Below, piece after piece: positions 41,155 to 47,978 of a DNA stretch of 64,000 nucleotides. Within the stretch, counting starts at the first letter, position 1; every line of letters begins with the position of its first letter. Below the pieces are notes generated by a model, which worked only from the letters and a program-made list of their open reading frames with translations, was not told the origin of the DNA and did not search any database. Origin of the DNA: Flavisolibacter amylovorans (GTDB taxonomy: Bacteria > Bacteroidota > Bacteroidia > Chitinophagales > Chitinophagaceae); NCBI RefSeq assembly GCF_039541815.1, contig NZ_BAABGY010000015.1, positions 1 through 64,000 on the forward strand, read 5' to 3'. A program made the position numbers and the translations under genes.

Positions 41155-41601
41155 ATGAAACTCTTTGTAGCAGGCCTGCCGTACGATATGGACGATGCGG
41201 AGCTGACGGAAATCTTTGAAAAATTCGGTCCCCTCGTTTCGGCCAAGGTGGCCATCGATAAAGAGACCGGCAAGAGCCGCGGTTTTGCGTTCGTGGAAAT
41301 GCAGAATGAAGAAGACGGCAACGATGCCATCGAACACCTGAAAGACATCGCCTTTGGTAAGAAGCAACTGGTTGTGAAGAAGGCCGAAGACCGCCCGGGT
41401 GGCGGCGGAGGCGGCGGTGGCCAGCGTCCCTATCGCCCCGGTGGGGGTGGTGGTTACGGCGGCGGCGGCAACAGCGGTGGCGGCGGTTACGGTGGTGGCG
41501 GCAACCGCGGAGGCGGTGGCGGCTACGGCGGTGGCGGCGGCTATGGTGGTGGTGGCAACCGCGGAGGCGGTGGCTACGGCGGCGGTGGCAACCGCTACTG
41601 A
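41155..41601 (+). CDS. Glycine-rich RNA-binding protein with one RRM
   Basis: A 148-residue cytoplasmic protein. The RRM fills residues 1-78: RNP2 is KLFVAGLPY and RNP1 is KSRGFAFVEM, both with the aromatic residues that stack on RNA. Residues 80-148 are almost entirely Gly with Tyr, Asn and Arg (GGGGYGGGGN units), like plant and cyanobacterial cold-induced glycine-rich proteins. It probably acts as an RNA chaperone, possibly at low temperature. The Gly-codon tract is a simple repeat and may vary in length between strains. Confidence 0.93.
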   Translation: MKLFVAGLPYDMDDAELTEIFEKFGPLVSAKVAIDKETGKSRGFAFVEMQNEEDGNDAIEHLKDIAFGKKQLVVKKAEDRPGGGGGGGGQRPYRPGGGGGYGGGGNSGGGGYGGGGNRGGGGGYGGGGGYGGGGNRGGGGYGGGGNRY

Positions 41602-41611
41602 TTCCCCTGAA

Positions 41612-42598
41612 TTAATCTGACTTCGTAACGAGGCGGGCAGGAGCTACATCAAGCACCTGCTCGCTTTCTTTTTTGATGGACAGGGAGCGACCGCTGCCGA
41701 AGGTGCTGAAGTCGCCTTCGAGCTGGTGCGAGAGCACCACGAGGTGGCCCTCCTCGCGCTTTACGGTGAGGTAGTGGAACATCGGCTTGTAGTCGTGCGC
41801 CTCGTCGTTCATCTCATCGGCGCCGGGACGCAGCGGCTGGTGCAGCCCGCCACCGCCGCCGATCACAAGGAAGTCCTTGCCGCCGCGGCGGAAGTGCTCG
41901 TAGTTGTGCGAGTGGCCGGAGAGGAACAGCTTCGCTTTCTTCGCCTTCAGGTAGGCCGGCACAAAACGCTCCTGCACGGTCTTGTTGGCAGGCACGATGC
42001 GGCTGTTGGTAAAAGGCGAATGGTGACAGCTCACGATCGTGAACTGCACGTTCGGGTCGGCATCGAGCTCCTTCATCGTTTGCTCGTACCAGGTCTGCTG
42101 CAGCTCGTTGTCTTCGCGGGTGAGGGTGTTGAAATTCGAATTGAGCAGCACCACGGCCACCGAGTCGACCACCTTTACATAGCCCGTCGGCACATGGTCG
42201 GGGAAGCGCTGCTGGAACTTGCGCTGGCCCTTGCGCGGGCGGCCCATCACCTCGTGGTTGCCGAGGATGCCGTGTACGGCGATGCCCGTGTCACGGAGGT
42301 GCTGCAGGTAGCGGTCCATGGGCTTCCACTGGAGGCTGCTGTAGCCGAGGTTCACCACGTCGCCGAGGATGAACAGGGCCTGCGGCTTGCGGCGCGCCAC
42401 GTCGGAAAACAGCATGCGTGTGGCGGTGCGGTTGCGGTTGTATTTGAGCAGGATCGTTTCGACCCACATCGGGGCCTGCGTATCACTGGCAAAGGCGATC
42501 TCGGTACTATCGTGCGTGGGTACACTCATGGTTTGCGCATTGGCACGCGTCTTGGAAGCGGCGGCGATCAGGACGATGAAGGCGGTTTTCAGGAACAT
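41612..42598 (-). CDS. Secreted calcineurin-like metallophosphoesterase
   Basis: A 328-residue exported protein. The start MFLKTAFIVLIAAASKTRANAQ gives the signal peptide; the longer frame adds 65 residues of non-coding character. Metal-binding motifs are IAFASDTQ (degenerate D-x-H), LFILGDVVNLG (G-D-x-x), HGILGNHEVMG (G-N-H-E), VSCHHSPF and LFLSGHSHNYEH (G-H-x-H). The first motif has Thr-Gln where D-x-H is usual. These enzymes hydrolyse phosphomonoesters or diesters using two metals. It is convergent with the RRM gene, 10 bases apart. Confidence 0.88.
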   Translation of the reverse strand: MFLKTAFIVLIAAASKTRANAQTMSVPTHDSTEIAFASDTQAPMWVETILLKYNRNRTATRMLFSDVARRKPQALFILGDVVNLGYSSLQWKPMDRYLQHLRDTGIAVHGILGNHEVMGRPRKGQRKFQQRFPDHVPTGYVKVVDSVAVVLLNSNFNTLTREDNELQQTWYEQTMKELDADPNVQFTIVSCHHSPFTNSRIVPANKTVQERFVPAYLKAKKAKLFLSGHSHNYEHFRRGGKDFLVIGGGGGLHQPLRPGADEMNDEAHDYKPMFHYLTVKREEGHLVVLSHQLEGDFSTFGSGRSLSIKKESEQVLDVAPARLVTKSD

Positions 42599-42751
42599 AG
42601 GTGCGGTTGGATTCCCCCGGCACGGGCAGGAGGTACACAATATTACCTTTTTCCGATGGGCGCCAAGCCCGGCCATATTTAATTTAACAGCCTGGTTCCT
42701 CCGCTTTAACAAGACACGTAGAGGGGAATAAGCAAATGGGATACCGGGAAT

Positions 42752-42807
42752 GGGTGAGCGGGTGAACGGGTGAGCAAATGAGCGGGTGAGCAAGTGAGCG
42801 GGTGAGG
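42752..42807. repeat. Octamer array GGTGAGCG / GGTGAACG (family H)
   Basis: About seven 8-base units (GAGCGGGT, GAGCAAAT). Upstream of the phosphoesterase gene. Confidence 0.75.
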
Positions 42808-42881
42808 AGCATTCGTTAATGCCGCATCATTTGTCGGGGTGGTCGATGTTGAATCGATGGCTTTTGCGATGTAGGCACCCC

Positions 42882-43209
42882 AGGCGTCTGCGCCAAAGGC
42901 TTCGCAACCGGCGCAAGACATGCACACAACTGTAAATCATACGTTATCCGAACAGGTTATTAGTGCAGCAGAAGATTCCAGCACCCCGTAGGGGTGCCCG
43001 CTCGGAGGCAGATCCGACCTGGAAATCCGCAGACCAAGCATCTGCGCCAAAGGCATCACCACCGGCGCAACACATGCACACAAGTGTCAATCATACGTCA
43101 TCCCAACAGGTTATTAGTGAAGCAAAAAGATTCCAGCACCCCGTAGGGGTGCCCGCTCGGTAGAAATACGGTAAATCAAAGGAAACCGCACCCCGTAGGG
43201 GTGCCCGCT
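42882..43209. repeat. Two direct repeats of about 124 bases plus a partial third copy
   Basis: Copy 1 (42882-43005) and copy 2 (43038-43160) share GCGTCTGCGCCAAAGG-like, CATGCACACAA, AATCATACGT, AACAGGTTATTAGTG and end in TTCCAGCACCCCGTAGGGGT. The palindrome GCACCCCGTAGGGGTGC occurs a third time at 43188-43204. An inverted trace of the first word appears near 43330. The gap 42599-43601 has no recognisable gene. Confidence 0.75.
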
Positions 43210-43601
43210 AAAAGCATCGCGGAGGGGTCAAGAAGACAAATGGCGTCTGGCGGCATCCGGCGCTCTAGGGAAAGGGATCACATCCTTCGTTGGATCATTG
43301 CTCCGGGGCTGCCAAGCGCACATCCCTTGCGCACATGGCGCAGACGCCCGGGATGCCTTCGTCGTGGCGAACATCCGGTACGCCCTGGATCAAGGAGGAT
43401 TGCCCATTCTCCGGGAACGACCACCTCATGCCTCAACGCTCCCCCGCTCACCCCCTCCCCGCTCCCCCATTCCCGATTCCCGCCCCCGAAACGCGGGTTC
43501 ATACAGCCTTCCCTACGCACCGCAGCAGCACCAGGCTACCTTAGTTCCGGCGTTCGATCTTTTCCTTATTGAAAAAGAAGCCCTGTGGCTTCGCCCGCAT
43601 T

Positions 43602-44912
43602 ATGAAACACCTCGTCATCGTCGGCGCCGGCTTCGGCGGCCTCCGCCTCGCCCGCCGGCTGCAAAACGATCCCCGCTTCCGCGTCACCCTAGTCGACCGG
43701 TTCAACCACCACCAGTTCCAGCCCCTCTTCTACCAGGTTGCCACCGCCGGCCTCGACCCCAGCAATATCTCCTTCCCCCTCCGCAAGGTGTTCCGCCGCG
43801 CGCGCAACGTGCAGGTGCTCCTCGCCCACGTGCAGGAGGTGCAGCCGGCGCAGAACCGCCTCCTCACCGATGCCGGCGCGCTTACCTACGACTACCTCGT
43901 GCTCGCCACCGGCTGCAGCACCTCCTTCTACGGCCGCCCCGACCTCGAGCAGTATGCCTACCCCATGAAGAGCACCGTGGAAGCCCTCAACATCCGCCAC
44001 GCCCTCATCGAAAACCTCGAGCTCGCCACGCAAACAACGGATCCTGAAGAGCGGCAGCGCCTCCTCAACATCGTGATCGCCGGCGCCGGGCCCACCGGCG
44101 TGGAGCTGAGCGGCACCCTCGCCGAGATGAAGGAGCGCATTCTGCCCCGGGATTTCCCGGAGCTCGACTTCTCGCTGATGAACATCCACCTCCTCGAAGG
44201 CTCGGCCCATACGCTCAACGCCATGAGCCCCAAAAGCCGCGCGCAAAGCCGCCGCTACCTCGAGGGCCTCGGCGTGCAGGTAGCCACTGAAACCTTCGTG
44301 ACCGGATACGACGGCAACGAGGTGCAGCTCGACGACGGCCGCCGGGTTCCGGCAGCACTGCTGGTGTGGGCTGCCGGCATCCAGGGCAACGTGCCGGCCG
44401 GCATCCCCGACCTCGTGCTCACGCGCGGCCGCCGCATCCGGGTAGACCGCCACAACCGGGTGCCGGGCTTCGACAACCTCTTCGCCATCGGCGACCTCGC
44501 CTATATGGAAACGCCGGCCTATCCCAATGGCCAGCCGCAGGTGTGCAACGTAGCATTGAAGCATGCCGACAACCTCGTGCACAACCTCGGGCAGTGGAGC
44601 CGCCCCGATGGCCGGCCGCGCGCTTTCGAATACAAGGATCCCGGCACGATGGCGACCGTGGGCCGCAACAAGGCCGTGGTGGACGACTTCCCGCTGAAGG
44701 GCGCGCATTTCGGTGGCTTCGCCGCCTGGTTAGCCTGGATGGGCTTTCACCTGCTTCAGCTGGTGGGTGTCAAGAACAAGCTGCAGGTATTCGTGAACTG
44801 GGTATTCCACTACTTCGCGCACGACCAGAGCCTGCGCCTGCTGTTCAAGGGCACCTATCGCCCGCGAAGAAAGCCAGCGAGGGATCTCAGATCGGTGATC
44901 GCGGAAGTGTGA
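43602..44912 (+). CDS. ndh: Type II NADH:quinone oxidoreductase (NDH-2)
   Basis: A 436-residue FAD enzyme that oxidises NADH and reduces quinone without pumping protons. FAD motif: HLVIVGAGFGGLRLARRL (residues 3-20). NADH motif: IVIAGAGPTGVELSGTLAE near 160-180. Second FAD segment: NLFAIGDLAY; quinone-site region QVCNVALKHADN. The C-terminal amphipathic part (WMGFHLLQLVGVKNKLQVF and nearby) fits membrane attachment. The final ten residues (RDLRSVIAEV) are encoded by the family E word array 44882-44949, so the native C-terminus has been replaced or extended. Start at MKHLVIVGA; an upstream ATG adds 11 unlikely residues. Confidence 0.93.
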   Translation: MKHLVIVGAGFGGLRLARRLQNDPRFRVTLVDRFNHHQFQPLFYQVATAGLDPSNISFPLRKVFRRARNVQVLLAHVQEVQPAQNRLLTDAGALTYDYLVLATGCSTSFYGRPDLEQYAYPMKSTVEALNIRHALIENLELATQTTDPEERQRLLNIVIAGAGPTGVELSGTLAEMKERILPRDFPELDFSLMNIHLLEGSAHTLNAMSPKSRAQSRRYLEGLGVQVATETFVTGYDGNEVQLDDGRRVPAALLVWAAGIQGNVPAGIPDLVLTRGRRIRVDRHNRVPGFDNLFAIGDLAYMETPAYPNGQPQVCNVALKHADNLVHNLGQWSRPDGRPRAFEYKDPGTMATVGRNKAVVDDFPLKGAHFGGFAAWLAWMGFHLLQLVGVKNKLQVFVNWVFHYFAHDQSLRLLFKGTYRPRRKPARDLRSVIAEV

Positions 44913-44949
44913 TCTGGAGTCAGATGTGTGATCTCCGATTTCAGATTTA
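44882..44949. repeat. Word array GGATCTCAGATCGGTGATCG (family E) overlapping the NDH-2 C-terminus
   Basis: Degenerate words run through the last codons and stop codon of NDH-2 and on for 37 bases. Confidence 0.75.
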
Positions 44950-44969
44950 TTGCGGACGCACGACAAGCG

Positions 44970-45011
44970 AGATCTCAGATCTGAGATCATCACATCCTAG
45001 ATCTGCGATCA
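44970..45011. repeat. Word array GAGATCTCAGATCTGAGATC (family E)
   Basis: A second array after a short unrelated spacer; GAGATCTC and CAGATCTG are themselves palindromes. It ends just before the next promoter. Confidence 0.65.
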
Positions 45012-45018
45012 ATCGTGT

Positions 45019-45026
45019 TACCTTTG
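45019..45026 (+). promoter_or_regulatory. -7 promoter element of the YgjV-like gene
   Basis: TACCTTTG, identical to the recR element, 26 bases before the ATG. Confidence 0.5.
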
Positions 45027-45052
45027 CCGCCCTCTTGTAAAAACGCAACCGC

Positions 45053-45670
45053 ATGACCGCCTACCTTGGCTACCTCGCTACGCTTTTCCTGGCCCTGTCG
45101 CTGCTGGTGAGCAACGACCTGCAGTTCCGCTGGTTCAACACCCTGGGCTGCCTGTCGTTTATCGTATACGGCGCGGCCATCGGCGCTTTCCCGGTGATCC
45201 TCACCAACACCATCCTGCTGGTCATCAACGCATGGCACCTCTTTAAGGTATACCGCTACCGCACCGAGGAAGACTTCGAGCTCGTGCCCTTCGCCACCGG
45301 CGACCCGCTGGTGCAGAAATTCCGCAGCTTTTACAAAAAGGACCTCGACGCCTATTTCCCCGGCTTCGAAGAAAGCGCCGGGCACAACCTGCGCTTCCTG
45401 GTGCTGCGCGATATGGGCATCGCCAACCTGTTCGTCGCCACTGTGGAAGAAGACGGCACCGCGCTCGTGCGCGTCAACTACACCGTTCCGAAGTACCGCG
45501 ACTACAAGGTGGGCCGCTTCCTCTTCGACAAGGGCCGCAACTTCCTCCTCCGCCAGAACGTGCGCCGCGTGGTGTACGACAGCGTGACGCATGCCAACCA
45601 CGCCGACTTCCTCCGGAAGATGGGCTTTACGAGCCCGGACGGGAAGCGGTATGTGAAAGAGCTGGGTTAA
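45053..45670 (+). CDS. YgjV-like membrane domain fused to an acetyltransferase-like domain
   Basis: A 205-residue protein. Residues 1-68 hold three close hydrophobic helices (YLGYLATLFLALSLLVSNDL, FNTLGCLSFIVYGAAIGAF, ILTNTILLVINAWHLFKVYR), matching the YgjV pattern. From about 80 a soluble domain follows: LRFLVLRDMGIANLFVAT, VRVNYTVPKYRDYKVGRFLF and VVYDSVTHANHADFLRKMGF. The last phrase looks like the end of a GNAT N-acetyltransferase, but the acetyl-CoA loop (R/Q-x-x-G-x-G/A) is not evident. Stop codon TAA begins the octamer array 45668-45705. Confidence 0.75.
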   Translation: MTAYLGYLATLFLALSLLVSNDLQFRWFNTLGCLSFIVYGAAIGAFPVILTNTILLVINAWHLFKVYRYRTEEDFELVPFATGDPLVQKFRSFYKKDLDAYFPGFEESAGHNLRFLVLRDMGIANLFVATVEEDGTALVRVNYTVPKYRDYKVGRFLFDKGRNFLLRQNVRRVVYDSVTHANHADFLRKMGFTSPDGKRYVKELG

Positions 45671-45705
45671 TGTGCTAATGGGTTAATATGCTAATGTGCT
45701 AATGG
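45668..45705. repeat. Octamer array TAATGTGC / TAATGGGT starting on a stop codon (family D)
   Basis: Four to five octamers; the first TAA is the stop codon of the YgjV-like gene. Confidence 0.85.
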
Positions 45706-45753
45706 GAAAGAGGCCGAACTGCGATACTCCCCGGCCGTTTTGAATACCTGTAT

Positions 45754-46608
45754 TTATACTGCTTCCGTTATCTTTTTGAAAAAGGCAATCGTGCGTTCTA
45801 CGACGGCCTGCATGGGTTCGGGAAGCTGGTCGTCGGTCCAGGGATGGCGGCGCCCGAACACGTGATCGGACTCCACCAGGAAGAGCTCCGCGTCGCGCGC
45901 GGCATCGCGCAGGGCGTAAGCCGCGCTAACCGGAACCGCTTCATCCCGGGTGCCATGACACAGTAGTAAGGGGATGCGCAGCCGGCTCACCGCGGCCGGG
46001 ATGTCAAAGCGCTCGCGGTTTCGCTCGAAATCCTCATACAGGCTATAGTAGAGCGGCAGCCGCTGCCCCGTGCGGCTGTTGTTGTAGTAGTCGACGCCGG
46101 CCTCCCGCCACTGCTGCATCCGTCCGGGCGGCCAGCTTCCCCAGGGCGTTTTGGCATTGGCCACCGAGGCCCAGGTGGCAACTGCCGCTACGCGCGGCTC
46201 GTCGGCCGCCTTCAGCAGCACCACGCCCCCGCCACGGCTATGCCCCAATAGGAAGAGCCGGCGCATGCGGCCACCCAGGAACTCGTTGCGCTCATCCAGG
46301 CACCAGTCGACGACGGCCTGCAGGTCTTCCAGCTCGAAGCTGTAGCAGTTGCGGCCGTAGGCTTCGGTGTCGGCAAAGTCTTCGGGCGCCTCCGGCGTGG
46401 TGCCGTTGTGCGCCGTATTGAACTTGACGAACCCAAACCCGGAATCGGCAAACTGCTGCGCCACCAGGTCGAAGCGGCCCCAATCCTTGAAACCGTTGAA
46501 GCCATGCGTGTAGATCACCAGCGTGTCGGCGGTATCAGGCACAAAAAGATCGGTGGTCATGGGCCGCCCTTCGGAGCCGGTCAACAGGATATTCTTCCGG
46601 ATGAGCAT
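45754..46608 (-). CDS. Cytoplasmic alpha/beta hydrolase (dienelactone-hydrolase-like)
   Basis: A 284-residue serine hydrolase with no signal peptide. VIYTHGFNGFKDWGRF is the oxyanion-hole segment; FLLGHSRGGGVVLL the nucleophile elbow (Ser in GHSRG); LLCHGTRDEAVPVSAA supplies Asp; SDHVFGRRHPW the His. An esterase, thioesterase or peptidase-like activity is expected; the substrate is unknown. Single gene, divergent from the small protein at 46693. Confidence 0.87.
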   Translation of the reverse strand: MLIRKNILLTGSEGRPMTTDLFVPDTADTLVIYTHGFNGFKDWGRFDLVAQQFADSGFGFVKFNTAHNGTTPEAPEDFADTEAYGRNCYSFELEDLQAVVDWCLDERNEFLGGRMRRLFLLGHSRGGGVVLLKAADEPRVAAVATWASVANAKTPWGSWPPGRMQQWREAGVDYYNNSRTGQRLPLYYSLYEDFERNRERFDIPAAVSRLRIPLLLCHGTRDEAVPVSAAYALRDAARDAELFLVESDHVFGRRHPWTDDQLPEPMQAVVERTIAFFKKITEAV

Positions 46609-46692
46609 AACGTGCTTTTGCAGGTGAAGCTAGCACAGCGCCGCGCGCCTTCATCTGTGGCACAGCATTTTCGGTATCATCAGCAAAAAATC

Positions 46693-46884
46693 ATGGCAGA
46701 CAAGCAATACGAAACCGCGCGCAACAACGAGCAGTCGCCCGCCCCGGGCTTCGCCTCGGTGAATACGTTCAACCCGGACGAGGAAACGCCGCTGGCCCCG
46801 CAGACCGACCAGCAGGTGGCCGCCCCGCAAAACCCGGAGGACGCAAGCCCGAAGCCGCGCCCCGATACGAGCCGGGAAGGCTGA
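46693..46884 (+). CDS. Small acidic/Pro-rich hypothetical protein
   Basis: A 63-residue hydrophilic protein (MADKQYETARNNEQSPAPGF ...), rich in Pro, Glu, Gln and Asp and with no hydrophobic segment, so probably disordered. A terminator-like hairpin follows at 46915-46952. Its style is like the small protein at 14826. Function unknown. Confidence 0.5.
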   Translation: MADKQYETARNNEQSPAPGFASVNTFNPDEETPLAPQTDQQVAAPQNPEDASPKPRPDTSREG

Positions 46885-46885
46885 G

Positions 46886-46952
46886 GAATAACGGATATCG
46901 AATGACGGATATCGGAAAGAGGGCTGCAGCCGACCGCTACCGCCCTCTTTCC
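46886..46952 (+). terminator. Word array GAATAACGGATATCGAATGA followed by a terminator hairpin
   Basis: Repeated CGGATATCG words begin at the stop codon. Then GGAAAGAGGGC pairs with GCCCTCTTTCC across a 19-base loop (46915-46952). An isolated CGGATATCCG lies at 46985. Confidence 0.55.
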
Positions 46953-47090
46953 GATTTGGCGCACCCCGGGGGTAATGCTCCTGCCTGCGGATATCCGTAT
47001 GAACATCAACGCGAGGTGCCATTCAGGTATGTATTCAGGTGTTTGTCGCCAGCATCAGTAATCGCAAGACCCCATTACCATCAGCACTCG

Positions 47091-47130
47091 CGGCATTACC
47101 CCATTAGCACATTACCCCATTAGCACATTA
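47091..47130. repeat. Octamer array CATTACCC / CATTAGCA ending on a stop codon (family D)
   Basis: Four to five octamers; the final TTA (47128-47130) is the complement of the stop codon of the next gene. Confidence 0.85.
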
Positions 47131-47619
47131 CTTCTTCTTCCGCTTCAGGGCTTTGGCCTTCTTCTTCATCTTCCGGAGCTTCTTGCCATCGAGCTTCTGC
47201 ACGGCGGTTCCGGCAAGCACGCCACCGGCGGTATAGAGGCCTACGGTGAGCAGGCGCTGGAGCAGCTGCCGACGCTTATCCTGTGGCAGCACCACGTCGC
47301 CCGCCTTGTCTTCATCGTTCTGAAGGAAAGCAGCCGCCACGCCTGCACCCGCACCCAGCAGGGCGCCCCGGAGCACCGCGTTCTTCCTCCGGCCGATACC
47401 GGCAAGCCCGAAGAAAGCGGCACCGGCCAGCAACTCGCCCGCGAGCTGAACGAACAGCTCCGAGGAGGGCGATCCCCCCTTCTTGCTTTGCTTCTTCCAC
47501 TTCTTCACCAGGGGCAGTGCCCGCGGCATATGACCATCGATGCCGTGCAGGGTTTCCTGCAGCAGGGCCAGGGTCGACACACCGGCCAGGCCTCCTTCAA
47601 TCACTTTATCCAGCTTCAT
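47128..47619 (-). CDS. Hypothetical protein with glycine-rich hydrophobic helices and a very basic tail
   Basis: A 163-residue protein. Hydrophobic stretches near residues 56-74 (LAGELLAGAAFFGLAGIG) and 84-98 (GALLGAGAGVAAAFL) are Gly/Ala-rich, and a third near 127-140 (LYTAGGVLAGTAV). The last 20 residues are mainly Lys (LRKMKKKAKALKRKKK), suited to nucleic acid or phospholipid binding. No family recognised. Start MKLDKVIEGG fits the only ATG near the N-terminus. Confidence 0.65.
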   Translation of the reverse strand: MKLDKVIEGGLAGVSTLALLQETLHGIDGHMPRALPLVKKWKKQSKKGGSPSSELFVQLAGELLAGAAFFGLAGIGRRKNAVLRGALLGAGAGVAAAFLQNDEDKAGDVVLPQDKRRQLLQRLLTVGLYTAGGVLAGTAVQKLDGKKLRKMKKKAKALKRKKK

Positions 47620-47978
47620 ACGTACAATAGATTAGGGCGTATATCCCTCCAAAGGCGGTGCCACGTCGGTTATTTCTCTATTAAGTTTTGAACCGCGCAG
47701 CTTCAGGGAGCTCAGCCCTGACAGGCGCAGGAACGGATGACGGATGCAGGCAAACCCGGCGCATCTCGAGCTAAAAAATGGAAAGCAACCAATTGCGACC
47801 CGTGCAGGATGCGTTTGCCAACCATCATTCTTCTTTACCGTGGCGAAATAAGCCAGGAACAAATTCGTTTCCCGGTGAAAGCAGCCCCTGCTTGCAGCGA
47901 AGCACCCGCTTTTGCTGCCTGTATCAATGCGGCTTGTGCAAATACACCCTGCGCTTCATCTCTTTTAAAACACCTGCT
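47620..47978. other. Intergenic region without recognisable genes
   Basis: 359 bases between divergent genes. Both neighbours' promoters must lie here, but I find no clean TAnnTTTG, palindrome or array. The downstream frame stays open back to 47778 without protein-like composition. Confidence 0.4.
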
